A DNA stretch of 58,379 nucleotides from an uncultured bacterium (lineage in GTDB: Bacteria; CAIJMQ01): the NCBI GenBank assembly GCA_903821905.1, contig CAIJMQ010000043.1:1-58379 (forward strand), read 5' to 3'. Position numbers and translations under genes: made by a program. Below the pieces are notes generated by a model, which had not been told where the DNA came from, searched no databases, and was given only the letters and a program-made list of their open reading frames with translations. Positions 42,996 through 51,435 of this stretch are shown here, piece after piece (within the stretch, counting starts at the first letter, position 1; each line of letters begins with the position of its first letter).

Positions 42996-44258
42996 ATGAC
43001 TATAACTGAGAAAATATTAGCCTTACATTGCGGAGAGAAAAAAGTTACTCCGGGACAGTTTATACTTGCCGATGTTGATATTGCGCTTGGTAATGATATA
43101 ACTGCGCCGTTAGCTATTGAAGAGGTGGAAAAATTAAATAAAAAAAATCTGCCTCATCCTGAAAAAGTTGTTCTTGTTTCTGACCATTTTACGCCCAACA
43201 AAGATAAAGAATCTGCTAATCAGTGTCTAGTTGTCAAGAAATTTGCTAAGAAGTACGCGATAAATAACTATTTCGAATTGGGTTGTGGCGGTATTGAACA
43301 TGCACTTCTTCCAGAAGAGGGGTTCATTTACCCGGGAGAACTTATTATCGGTGCTGATTCTCATACTTGTACATATGGTGCCTTAGGAGCATTTGCAACA
43401 GGTGTGGGTAGTACGGATTTGGCTTTTACTATGATGTCAGGAAAAATATGGCTTAAGGTTCCTGAAAGTATGAAATTTATTTACAGCGGTAAGTTAAGAG
43501 AATGGGTAACTGGAAAAGATTTGATTCTTTATGCGATTGGTGATATCGGTGTTGATGGTGCTCATTATAGAGCTATGGAATTTAGAGGAGAAGCAATAAG
43601 TAAACTATCTGTCGACGGACGTTTGACAATGTGTAATATGGCTATTGAAGCTGGTGGTAAGAGTGGGATAGTGGCTCCAGATGAGACTACACTAAAGTAT
43701 ATTGAACAATTCAAAATACCAAAATCTAAAATAAAAGTTTTTGAGAGTGATAAAGATGCCAAATATGTTGATATAAAAGAATATGATGTGGGAGAAATAG
43801 AACCGCAAGTTGCCTTTCCTCATCTTCCGTCTAATACTAAACCTGTTTCCCAAGCTGGTAATGTTAATTTGGACCAGGTTGTTATTGGTTCCTGTACTAA
43901 TGGAAGATTGGAGGATTTGAGAATTGCGGCTAAGATTCTGAAAGGGAAAAAAGTTCATCCATATCTAAGAACGATTATTATTCCAGCTACTCAAAAGATA
44001 TATTTACAAGCTCTGAAAGAAGGGCTTATGGAGATATTTATCAATGCGGGTGCTGTTGTTTCTCCTCCAACTTGTGGTCCTTGTATTGGCGGACATATGG
44101 GAGTGTTGGCAAAGGGAGAAAAATGTCTTGCTACAACAAACCGCAATTTTGTTGGCAGAATGGGTGATAAGGAAAGCGAAGTTTATCTGGCTTCTCCTGC
44201 TGTTGCTGCTGCTTCAGCAGTAAAAGGAAAAATAGCAGATCCTGCTGAGGTTATGTAG
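42996..44258 (+). CDS. leuC: 3-isopropylmalate dehydratase large subunit
   Basis: Aconitase-family subunit holding the 4Fe-4S cluster; with LeuD it isomerises 2- to 3-isopropylmalate in leucine synthesis. Seen: VSDHFTPNKD, GADSHTCTYGALGAFA, VIGSCTNGR and PTCGPCIGGHMGVL, which provide the three cluster cysteines. ATG 42996 behind TAGGTGGAG is chosen; a TTG 27 bases upstream overlaps nadK. The 420 residues place it with the LeuC/AksD (LeuC2) type, so homoaconitate or citramalate-pathway substrates are possible. Confidence 0.92.
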   Translation: MTITEKILALHCGEKKVTPGQFILADVDIALGNDITAPLAIEEVEKLNKKNLPHPEKVVLVSDHFTPNKDKESANQCLVVKKFAKKYAINNYFELGCGGIEHALLPEEGFIYPGELIIGADSHTCTYGALGAFATGVGSTDLAFTMMSGKIWLKVPESMKFIYSGKLREWVTGKDLILYAIGDIGVDGAHYRAMEFRGEAISKLSVDGRLTMCNMAIEAGGKSGIVAPDETTLKYIEQFKIPKSKIKVFESDKDAKYVDIKEYDVGEIEPQVAFPHLPSNTKPVSQAGNVNLDQVVIGSCTNGRLEDLRIAAKILKGKKVHPYLRTIIIPATQKIYLQALKEGLMEIFINAGAVVSPPTCGPCIGGHMGVLAKGEKCLATTNRNFVGRMGDKESEVYLASPAVAAASAVKGKIADPAEVM

Positions 44259-44267
44259 AGGCAAACC

Positions 44268-44774
44268 ATGATAATAAAAGGTAAAGCACACAAATTTGGC
44301 GACAATATAAATACAGACGATATTATTCCTGCTATATATCTTGTTACTACGGCTATAAAAGAGCTTGGAAAACACTGTATGGAAGGGATAGATGCATCTT
44401 TCCCGAGCAAGGTAAAAGAAGGTGATATCATTGTTGCAGGTAAGAATTTTGGATGCGGTTCATCGAGAGAACATGCGCCTTTGGCTATTAAAGGTTGCGG
44501 TATATCTTTAGTGATTGCCGAGTCCTTTGCCCGTATATTCTATAGGAACTGCATAAATGTAGGGCTTCCCATTATTACTTCACAAGAGGTTTGTAAGAAT
44601 ATTAATGCGAAGGATGATATAGAAGCGGATTTATTGAAAGGGGAAATTAAAAACATAACCAAAAATAAAGTTTTCCACATAGATTCTTTCCCCCCGCTTT
44701 TACAGGATATAATAGAAACCGGTGGTTTGATTAAATGGTATTTAAAGGGTAGAATTTTTTCTCCGAAAAAATAG
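44268..44774 (+). CDS. leuD: 3-isopropylmalate dehydratase small subunit
   Basis: A 168-residue swivel-domain partner of Leu[14 protein letters not shown] at the N-terminus and [16 protein letters not shown] are the family motifs; [17 protein letters not shown] follows. It lies 9 bp after leuC. leuA and leuB are not in the window. The variable loop near YLVTTAI determines specificity, but a substrate cannot be assigned by eye. Confidence 0.93.
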   Translation: MIIKGKAHKFGDNINTDDIIPAIYLVTTAIKELGKHCMEGIDASFPSKVKEGDIIVAGKNFGCGSSREHAPLAIKGCGISLVIAESFARIFYRNCINVGLPIITSQEVCKNINAKDDIEADLLKGEIKNITKNKVFHIDSFPPLLQDIIETGGLIKWYLKGRIFSPKK

Positions 44775-44783
44775 TTTTACCAC

Positions 44784-44813
44784 TTGACATACTCTGTAAG
44801 TATATGTTATATT
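44784..44813 (+). promoter_or_regulatory. Sigma-70-type promoter of the porin gene
   Basis: TTGACA (44784-44789) and TATATT (44808-44813) with an 18-bp spacer. This is the best -35 in the window and predicts a 5' leader of about 240 nt before the porin ATG at 45063. Confidence 0.7.
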
Positions 44814-45062
44814 TCGCACAGCGTTATTTGAAAACCCTTTAGATTTCAAGAGGGGGTAATATATAGTGCGTTTAACCATCCCTGGTGCCTTAAATTAAGG
44901 CAAGAAAGGAGGTGAAAGAGAAACTAAGCCGCTAAGGTTGCCAATAAGGGGTGAAGGATAGATAGAAAGTCCTCCGGCGTAAAATCGGAGGAAAGAAATA
45001 GATAAGAAGAAGGGAAGTAACAACTCTCTTTGATTACACGAAGGGAAGGAGAGAAACAAAAA
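44814..45062 (+). promoter_or_regulatory. Long structured 5' leader of the porin gene
   Basis: A purine-rich, roughly 240-nt leader without a convincing ORF. It holds a near-perfect dyad TGCCTTAAATTAAGGCA (44886-44902), a GGAGG at 44908-44912, and a hairpin TCCTCCG/CGGAGGA (44970-44976 with 44986-44992) that pairs an SD-like GGAGGA with CCTCC. It matches no riboswitch consensus I know. A role in mRNA stability or post-transcriptional control of an abundant outer-membrane protein is a guess. Confidence 0.45.
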
Positions 45063-46532
45063 ATGTCACATAAAATACTAACAGTGGTTTGTGCTTTAGC
45101 TTTAGTGCTGGGTTTATCCCTAAGTGCTACAGCTGCAGTACAAAATGTAAAAGTAGGCGGAGATATCGAAGTTAAAGGTATCTACCAGAGTGCCTATGAT
45201 ATTATCGACACGATAGATATTGCTGGAGTCGAAGTCTATAACAACAACCCAGTTGTTCATGATTATCTGATGAGCACTACAAGATTATATGTAGAAGCTT
45301 CTTTGACTGACAACGTTAGTGCTTACGTAAGAGTTCTGAACGTGAGAGATTGGAATGCGAATTATGCACCAATTAATACCGTTGCTGACGATGTCAACAT
45401 TGATTTAGCTTATATAACATTGTCAGAAATTTACGGTTATCCGTTCAGTCTCACTATTGGTAGACAAGAACTCAAATTAGGTGAAGGATTCCTGGTTGGC
45501 GACGGAGTCCGGGTTATAGATGCTTCTCAAGCCTATCAGTATGATACACGCAAAGCGTTTGATGCCATAAAGGCAGAATGGAACTATGCACCGCATAAAA
45601 TAGACCTCTTTACTGCCAAAGTAACTGAAGGTTCTGATGTAGGTCTCGGTGCTCCATTCATACTCTTCCCTAATCCTACAGTACCTTTAGACACTGACAA
45701 CGACCTCTATGGAATTGACTGGAATTATGATGGCGGAGTCTATGGTCTATGGGATTTTGCGTTGTTATACAACAGATCCAATGTAGTTCTGTTGGATAAA
45801 GAAAATCAGACTTGGGCTTTGAGTGTCCGAGGTGAAGGCAATCTACCCTCAGTTTCTGTCGGAACACTTGCTTTAAAAGGCGAGATAGTTCGAGAATGGG
45901 GTACGGTTGAACAAGGCACTGCATTAGGAACTTCCGGTTTCTATGGAAGTAGCACAGATGCAGAATCATTGGATGCTTGGGGTGGTTATCTTGAAGGTCA
46001 ATACACCTTTGATAATCCCTATGCTCCTTACTTCGGCTTGGGTTACATCTATATGAGCGGTGATGACTATGATACTCAGAAAATAGAGCAATTCAATCCT
46101 CTATTTGAAGATGAAACATATGGTCAAATTGCTGAAGTGCTCTATGGTTTGGGAGGTGGTTTAAACTTCCCCGGTGCAGGCGCGGCAGGATTTGCTAACG
46201 ACACAAGGATATCCGACGCAAGCATCTGGAAGGCCTCTTTCGGATTTAATCCGACCCAGACTACAAACATAGACCTCACTTACTACAACTTATATGCACC
46301 TCAACAAACGTTTTCATTCACTGGAGATGCAGCTGACCAGAAGAAAGACATAGGTTCAGAATATGACGTAACATTTACTTATGACTATACTGAAGATGTC
46401 ACATTCGGACTTGTGTATGCTCTGTTTGTTCCTGGCGACTTTTTCCAGGCAGGTGCTCAAGATGTAGTGGGTGTGGATGTTAACTTTGAAAATGCCCAAG
46501 AATTACTGGGTTCAGTAAAAGTTACATTCTAA
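45063..46532 (+). CDS. Outer-membrane porin-like beta-barrel protein
   Basis: A 489-residue protein with a signal peptide (MSHKILTVVCALALVL, cleavage expected after ATA at about 24-26). The mature part is rich in alternating strands and aromatic residues, with TTRLYVEASLTDNVSAYVR and SLTIGRQELKLGEGFLVGDG, which resembles the alginate-export (AlgE-like) porin family. It ends in VTF, the C-terminal Phe typical of barrel insertion. ATG 45063 behind AAGGAGAG replaces a TTG 33 bases upstream. Likely abundant, given its promoter, leader and strong terminator. Confidence 0.85.
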   Translation: MSHKILTVVCALALVLGLSLSATAAVQNVKVGGDIEVKGIYQSAYDIIDTIDIAGVEVYNNNPVVHDYLMSTTRLYVEASLTDNVSAYVRVLNVRDWNANYAPINTVADDVNIDLAYITLSEIYGYPFSLTIGRQELKLGEGFLVGDGVRVIDASQAYQYDTRKAFDAIKAEWNYAPHKIDLFTAKVTEGSDVGLGAPFILFPNPTVPLDTDNDLYGIDWNYDGGVYGLWDFALLYNRSNVVLLDKENQTWALSVRGEGNLPSVSVGTLALKGEIVREWGTVEQGTALGTSGFYGSSTDAESLDAWGGYLEGQYTFDNPYAPYFGLGYIYMSGDDYDTQKIEQFNPLFEDETYGQIAEVLYGLGGGLNFPGAGAAGFANDTRISDASIWKASFGFNPTQTTNIDLTYYNLYAPQQTFSFTGDAADQKKDIGSEYDVTFTYDYTEDVTFGLVYALFVPGDFFQAGAQDVVGVDVNFENAQELLGSVKVTF

Positions 46533-46559
46533 GCAAACACACATCATAGAATAGTATAT

Positions 46560-46597
46560 CCCCTCCGATGGCAACATCGGAGGGGGTTCTTTTTTAT
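46560..46597 (+). terminator. Intrinsic terminator of the porin gene
   Basis: An 11-bp stem (CCCCTCCGATG at 46560-46570, CATCGGAGGGG at 46575-46585) closed by a GCAA tetraloop and followed by GTTCTTTTTT. It is the strongest terminator in the window. Confidence 0.93.
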
Positions 46598-46659
46598 CCG
46601 TCTTTTTGCAAGCAACATGTCTTTCAAAAGGCATCTTCAGGGTTAAAAAGAAGGTGTGA

Positions 46660-46665
46660 TATAAT
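46660..46665 (+). promoter_or_regulatory. Extended -10 element of the acyltransferase gene
   Basis: GTGTGATATAAT with the hexamer at 46660-46665, 11 nt before the ATG at 46677; TGA precedes the hexamer. Confidence 0.6.
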
Positions 46666-46676
46666 ACCGCAATTAT

Positions 46677-48083
46677 ATGGAAATCCCTCAAAATAGTTTA
46701 GCAAGGAGTTTGCCGAGTCAGCTATTTTTCTTAACAGGAGAAACTCCCGAAGCTATTGTAGAACAGCTTGAAGTTCTGGAAAGTTTTCTCGAGAAGAGCC
46801 AGGAAGTATCTCTTTGTGATTTGGCTTACAAACTCTATCTTGAGAATTCTAAAAAGAAACAAAATCCTAATAATCAAACACTTGCCATTGTGACTGAGTC
46901 CTTAGAAGAGCTGAAAAAGAAGATTAAATTCGCTAAAGATTTACTTAAACAGCATCCTGAAGTTATACCTGCCAGCCATTTTGTAGGTGGGGGAGATTAT
47001 AAAGGCATATATTTTTCTTCTAACCCAATCCCAAAACCCGGGAAAATCGCTTTTATTTTTTCCGGGCAGGGTTCTCAGAGACCTAATATGTTAAAAGATT
47101 TAACAGTTCTTTTCCCGCAAATGCAGGAAAGTATTTCAAGAGCAGACCTTGTTCTTAAAAACCGTTTTCCCAAGTTGTTAAGTGAGTATATCTATCTTTC
47201 TTCCTCTTCTACTCCGCAGGAGGAGCAACTTAATATGGAAAAGTTAACGCAAACCAATATTGCTCAACCTGCTCTTGGTGCTGTGGAGACCGGACTGTTG
47301 AAAATTATGAAACTATTCGGTGTGAATCCGGACATGGTAGCAGGACATAGCTTAGGTGAATATGTGGCTCTTTATGCAGGCGGTGTTTTTGAAGAGGAAA
47401 TTCTGTATGAGCTTTTGGAATATAGAGGTTCGACAATCATAAATTCAAGTAAGGGTGGCGATTTGGGTAAAATGCTTGCGGTCGGTGGGAATGCAAAAGA
47501 TATAGAAGGAATTATTAAAGAAGTAGATAATGTATATATTGCAAACTTGAATTCTCCTACCCAAACAATACTTTCAGGCAACGAAGAAGCGCTTGATTTA
47601 GCAAGTTCTAAGCTTGAAGAGAAAGGTTTTAGGTCTAAGAAAATAAATGTAAGTTGTGCTTTCCATTCTCCGTATATGGCTCCTGCAAGGGATTTGCTGT
47701 TTAAAAAGTTGTCTTCTCTGGATTTTAAAACTTCTTTAATCCCGGTTTATTCCAATCTAACAGCTACTCAGTATCCCGAAGATAAAAAATCAATACTCTC
47801 TATTTTAAGCAACCACTTAATCAGTCCTGTCAACTTTACAGACGAAGTGGAAAATATGTTCAGAGACGGAGCTAAAATATTCATAGAAATTGGTCCAGGT
47901 AATGTTCTAACAAATCTCATCAAACAGATTCTTGATGATAAAGAGTATCTGGCTATACCTTCAAATATAAAAACTGTGTCTGATATCAGCCAAATCCTTA
48001 ATGTTCTTGCCCAGCTTATGGCTGAAGGGTTTAAAGTTAATATATCTCCTATATTTGAAGATAGAAACTTTAGAGTGTCATAG
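46677..48083 (+). CDS. Stand-alone polyketide-synthase-type acyltransferase
   Basis: A 468-residue protein. Residues 1 to about 120 resemble the KS-AT linker of type I polyketide or polyunsaturated-fatty-acid synthases (LFFLTGETPEAIVEQL, then LAIVTESLEELKKKI). Then comes an acyltransferase domain with FSGQGSQ at 128-134, the nucleophile Ser225 in GHSLGE, and His330 in CAFHSPYM. The end (ISPIFEDRNFRVS) resembles the post-AT linker that normally continues into SLPTYPF. So it is a linker-AT-linker unit without a ketosynthase. It may act in trans on AcpP, or be a surviving fragment. No SD; probably leaderless. Confidence 0.85.
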   Translation: MEIPQNSLARSLPSQLFFLTGETPEAIVEQLEVLESFLEKSQEVSLCDLAYKLYLENSKKKQNPNNQTLAIVTESLEELKKKIKFAKDLLKQHPEVIPASHFVGGGDYKGIYFSSNPIPKPGKIAFIFSGQGSQRPNMLKDLTVLFPQMQESISRADLVLKNRFPKLLSEYIYLSSSSTPQEEQLNMEKLTQTNIAQPALGAVETGLLKIMKLFGVNPDMVAGHSLGEYVALYAGGVFEEEILYELLEYRGSTIINSSKGGDLGKMLAVGGNAKDIEGIIKEVDNVYIANLNSPTQTILSGNEEALDLASSKLEEKGFRSKKINVSCAFHSPYMAPARDLLFKKLSSLDFKTSLIPVYSNLTATQYPEDKKSILSILSNHLISPVNFTDEVENMFRDGAKIFIEIGPGNVLTNLIKQILDDKEYLAIPSNIKTVSDISQILNVLAQLMAEGFKVNISPIFEDRNFRVS

Positions 48084-48095
48084 GAGTGTTCAAGA

Positions 48096-49136
48096 ATGTC
48101 ATACAAAAATATAATAATCCTGCCTTTCTTGGTTATATTTTTGCTTTGTCAGACAAAGATTGGCATATGTATTGAGAAAGAAACTATACCTCTTTTGTCT
48201 GATAGAGTTTTTAATCATGCTACCAGTTTATTGGAACTGCCAGATGGGACTCTTTTGGCAGCGTGGAGTTCTGGAAGTAAAGAAAAAAATAGAGATAATG
48301 CTATATTACTTAGTTTTCAAAATCCTGACAGTGGAGAATGGAGCACGCCAGAGATACTTGTGGATACACCCAATAGAGCAGATGGTAATCCAGTTCTTTT
48401 TCTGCTTAATAACGAAGTTTACTGTTTCTATTCTGTTCTTTGGGGTAATGGATGGAGTACTGCTCAACTTTTTTATACTAAGTCAAAATTAAATGGCACT
48501 GATTTTTCATGGACTTCTTCCAAAAGGATTTTCCCTTCCTATAGAATGGGGGATTTAGGTAGAGGGAAACCTATAATTTTAAATGATAAAGAATTCATCC
48601 TTCCTTTATACAAAGAGTTTAGCGGCTATTATTCATATGTGTGTAGGTTTATAGACGGAAAGATTGTTTATCATTCCCGTCTTATAAGGTCTATCCCGGG
48701 GAATCTTCAGCCAGCTATAATTCAAACATCTGATGGCAATATTCTTATGTTGATGCGTCCTGAAACAGGCGGTTATTTCTGGCAGTCTATTTCTCATGAT
48801 AAAGGGAAGGCATGGGATGAGATAATAAAAAGAGAAGATTTGTCTAATCCTGGTTCGGGATTTGATTTGTTGAGACTTAACTCAGGGAATATAATACTCA
48901 TTTTTAATGACGCATTCCAAAACCGCAATAATCTCACATTGGCATTGTCGGAAGATGAGGGGAAAAGTTTTTCTATAAGAAAAGTTTTGGAAGAAGAGAA
49001 AGGTGTGGATTTTTCCTATCCTTCTGCAATTCAGGATTCAAAAGGGAAAATCCATATCATCTATTCAGTAAATAAAAAAGAAATAAGACATATTGTTTTG
49101 AATGAGAGAGAAATTTTAGAAGATCAAAAACAATAA
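48096..49136 (+). CDS. Sialidase-like (BNR/Asp-box) exported protein
   Basis: A 346-residue protein with an N-terminal signal peptide (hydrophobic 6-20, cleavage near residue 25). The rest looks like a six-bladed propeller of the BNR-repeat neuraminidase-like family: the N-terminal LLELPDGTLLAAWSSGS, an ADGNPVLF segment, and Asp-box-like SHDKGKAWD and SEDEGKSFS. A sialidase activity is not proven; the catalytic Arg triad and Tyr cannot be assigned by eye. It starts 12 bp after the acyltransferase and probably shares its mRNA. Confidence 0.8.
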   Translation: MSYKNIIILPFLVIFLLCQTKIGICIEKETIPLLSDRVFNHATSLLELPDGTLLAAWSSGSKEKNRDNAILLSFQNPDSGEWSTPEILVDTPNRADGNPVLFLLNNEVYCFYSVLWGNGWSTAQLFYTKSKLNGTDFSWTSSKRIFPSYRMGDLGRGKPIILNDKEFILPLYKEFSGYYSYVCRFIDGKIVYHSRLIRSIPGNLQPAIIQTSDGNILMLMRPETGGYFWQSISHDKGKAWDEIIKREDLSNPGSGFDLLRLNSGNIILIFNDAFQNRNNLTLALSEDEGKSFSIRKVLEEEKGVDFSYPSAIQDSKGKIHIIYSVNKKEIRHIVLNEREILEDQKQ

Positions 49137-49144
49137 ACTCTAGT

Positions 49145-50077
49145 TCAAATTATCTTTTCCCTAAAATGTCTAATTGTTTTTTGAAGTCCTTCATCAATTC
49201 CAACTTTTGGTTGCCAATCCAGCAAATTTTTTGCTTTTGAAATATCTGGTCTTCTAACTTTTGGGTCATCTTCCGGAAGGGGTTTGAATAAGATTTTACT
49301 CTTGCTTTTAGTTATGGTTAATATCTTTTTAGTAAAGTCCAATATTGTCATCTCTTGAGGATTGCCAAGATTGATCGGATCATGAATTGGAGAATCCATT
49401 AATTTTAATATGCCTTCTACAAGGTCACTTATATAACAGAAACTTCTTGTTTGTTCCCCATTTCCAAATACGGTCAAGGGTTTTTCTTTAAGAGCTTGAT
49501 TGATAAAAGTTGGGACTACTCTGCCGTCATTTAACCTCATCCTAGGACCATAAGTATTGAAAATTCTGGCTATTCTTGTATCTAATTTGTGATATCGATG
49601 ATAAGCCATAGTCATAGCCTCTGCGAATCTTTTTGCTTCGTCATATACTCCTCTTGGGCCTATACAATTTACATTTCCCCAATATTCTTCTGATTGGGGA
49701 TTTACTTCAGGGTCTCCATAAACTTCGGATGTTGAAGCTAATAAATATTTTGCTTTCTTTGTTTTTGAAAGCCCCAAAGTATTATGTGTACCCAATGCCC
49801 CTACTTTTAGGGTCTGTATCGGAAACTTAATATAATCAATAGGCGAGGCTGGAGATGCAAAATGCAATATGTAATCCAATCCCCAGGGAATATCGATATG
49901 TTCAGTTACATTATGTTCTATAAATTGGAAATTTGGTGAGGGGAAAAGATGATTAATATTTTTCTTGTCTCCAGTTATGAAATTATCCATGCATATTACT
50001 TGATTCCCTTTTTTTATAAGCTCTTCACACAAGTGAGAGCCAATAAATCCTGCTCCACCGGTTATTAAAATTCTCAT
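49145..50077 (-). CDS. UDP-glucuronate decarboxylase (UDP-xylose synthase)
   Basis: A 310-residue short-chain dehydrogenase/reductase that decarboxylates UDP-glucuronate to UDP-xylose using bound NAD+. The GGAGFIGS dinucleotide motif is at 7-14, ASPASPIDY follows, then STSEVYGDP, the catalytic Tyr145-x3-Lys149 in [18 protein letters not shown] and [11 protein letters not shown]. These are the Uxs signatures. UDP-xylose could feed the glycosyltransferases in the window. Its ATG overlaps the hflX stop (50074-50077). Confidence 0.92.
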   Translation of the reverse strand: MRILITGGAGFIGSHLCEELIKKGNQVICMDNFITGDKKNINHLFPSPNFQFIEHNVTEHIDIPWGLDYILHFASPASPIDYIKFPIQTLKVGALGTHNTLGLSKTKKAKYLLASTSEVYGDPEVNPQSEEYWGNVNCIGPRGVYDEAKRFAEAMTMAYHRYHKLDTRIARIFNTYGPRMRLNDGRVVPTFINQALKEKPLTVFGNGEQTRSFCYISDLVEGILKLMDSPIHDPINLGNPQEMTILDFTKKILTITKSKSKILFKPLPEDDPKVRRPDISKAKNLLDWQPKVGIDEGLQKTIRHFREKII

Positions 50078-51312
50078 TCTGATATTTTGTATTTATTTAG
50101 TTTACCGCTTAATGCGGGTGGAATTTCCGCAGTGATTTTAACTCCATCATTCCCGAACTTCTTAAGAATAATTTTCCCTTCGTTGTAAATCATAGAAAGA
50201 ACGTCCATCTTGTTAAAGGGTATTAAAAATTTTACAACCTCTCTTCTCGATGGAAGTAGTTGAAGCAACTTGGTTTTTAACAAATCCATATTATTCCCGT
50301 TTAAACCAGATATAAAAAGCCCGTCTGGGAAAAATCTTTGAATCTCTCTTTTCCCCTCTACAGTAAGCTTGTCTTCTTTATTTAAAACCGTAATAGTAGG
50401 CCTATCTGATACGTTAAGTTCTTTCAGTAAATTTACTACGACCTTATAATCTCCTTCCACATTAACACTTGCCGAATCTATAACATGGATAAGAATGTCG
50501 GCATAGTTCACCTCTTCTAATGTAGATTTGAATGATGCTATTAGTTGGTGGGGAAGTTCTCTTATAAAACCTACGGTATCAACAAGAAGTACCTTCTGGT
50601 TATTACCTATGTCAATTCTCCTCATTACTGAATCGAGAGTTAAGAAGAGCTTGTCACCTTGGGGGAAATTCGAAGAAGACAAATGGTTTATCAATGTAGT
50701 CTTGCCCGAGTTTGTATATCCCACTAATACAACTAACGGGATCATCTTTTCCTTTCTTTTTTTTCTTTGAAGTTCCCGATGAAGCGATATCTTTTTTAGT
50801 CTTTTCTTAAGAAGCGTAATATGTCCTCGGATTGTTCTTCTGTCATATTCCAGTTTTGTCTCACCAGGTCCACTAGTTCCAATGCCTCCACCCAGTTGAG
50901 AAAGTTCTATTCCTTTGCCGGTAAGGCGAGGGAGTGAATAATTCGCTTTAGCAAGTTCCACTTGTATTTCGCCTTCCCTGGAACTTGCATGCTGGGCAAA
51001 GATATCCAATATCAGTTGAGTCCTGTCAATCACTTTTGTTTGTGTAACTTCTTCTAAGTTCCTTTGTTGAACGGGACTTAATTCATGGTCAAATATTATC
51101 AAGTTAGAGTTTTTTTGTTCGCATAAGTCCCTTAATTTTTCTGCCTGACCTTTTCCAATAAAGAGATTTGGAGTAGGTGAGAGGAAATCAAATCTTATAC
51201 AGTCTACTATTTCGGCCCCCGCTGTTTTAGCAAGTTGTTTCAGTTCTTCTTGTGGGTCATAATCTCGATATTTTTTAGCTGACACCAGTATGGCTAATTC
51301 CTTTTCTCTCAT
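50074..51312 (-). CDS. hflX: Ribosome-associated GTPase HflX
   Basis: A 412-residue TRAFAC-class GTPase that splits stalled or idle 70S ribosomes. The N-terminal nucleotide-binding domain contains [10 protein letters not shown] and [14 protein letters not shown]. The glycine-rich [11 protein letters not shown] is at 141-151, G1 [10 protein letters not shown] at 197-206, then [11 protein letters not shown] (G3) and NKEDKL (G4). It has a TAAAAT exactly 10 nt before the ATG and no SD, so its mRNA is probably leaderless. Confidence 0.94.
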   Translation of the reverse strand: MREKELAILVSAKKYRDYDPQEELKQLAKTAGAEIVDCIRFDFLSPTPNLFIGKGQAEKLRDLCEQKNSNLIIFDHELSPVQQRNLEEVTQTKVIDRTQLILDIFAQHASSREGEIQVELAKANYSLPRLTGKGIELSQLGGGIGTSGPGETKLEYDRRTIRGHITLLKKRLKKISLHRELQRKKRKEKMIPLVVLVGYTNSGKTTLINHLSSSNFPQGDKLFLTLDSVMRRIDIGNNQKVLLVDTVGFIRELPHQLIASFKSTLEEVNYADILIHVIDSASVNVEGDYKVVVNLLKELNVSDRPTITVLNKEDKLTVEGKREIQRFFPDGLFISGLNGNNMDLLKTKLLQLLPSRREVVKFLIPFNKMDVLSMIYNEGKIILKKFGNDGVKITAEIPPALSGKLNKYKISE

Positions 51313-51322
51313 GATTGTCGTT

Positions 51323-51328
51323 ATTTTA
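51323..51328 (-). promoter_or_regulatory. -10 element of hflX
   Basis: GAGTAAAATAAC on the minus strand (hexamer TAAAAT, 51328-51323), 10 nt before the ATG. Confidence 0.5.
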
Positions 51329-51435
51329 CTCTGTTATTTTAAATAATGATAGGGCGTCTCTAATGTGGTTTACTACATTTACCAAATGTGTTATATTTAC
51401 AGCCTAAGAGTTGAGTAACGGAAGGAGGCATAATT

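Noticed and set aside
44912-44935. Seven-codon GTG leader peptide in the porin leader
   Set aside because: The GGAGG overlaps the GTG, so spacing is wrong for initiation.
45030-45062. A longer porin from an upstream TTG
   Set aside because: It would put a charged stretch before the signal peptide; the ATG at 45063 has a good SD at the right distance.
44814-45062. Cyclic-di-GMP or cobalamin riboswitch in the porin leader
   Set aside because: The conserved core words of those riboswitches are absent, so no known class can be assigned.
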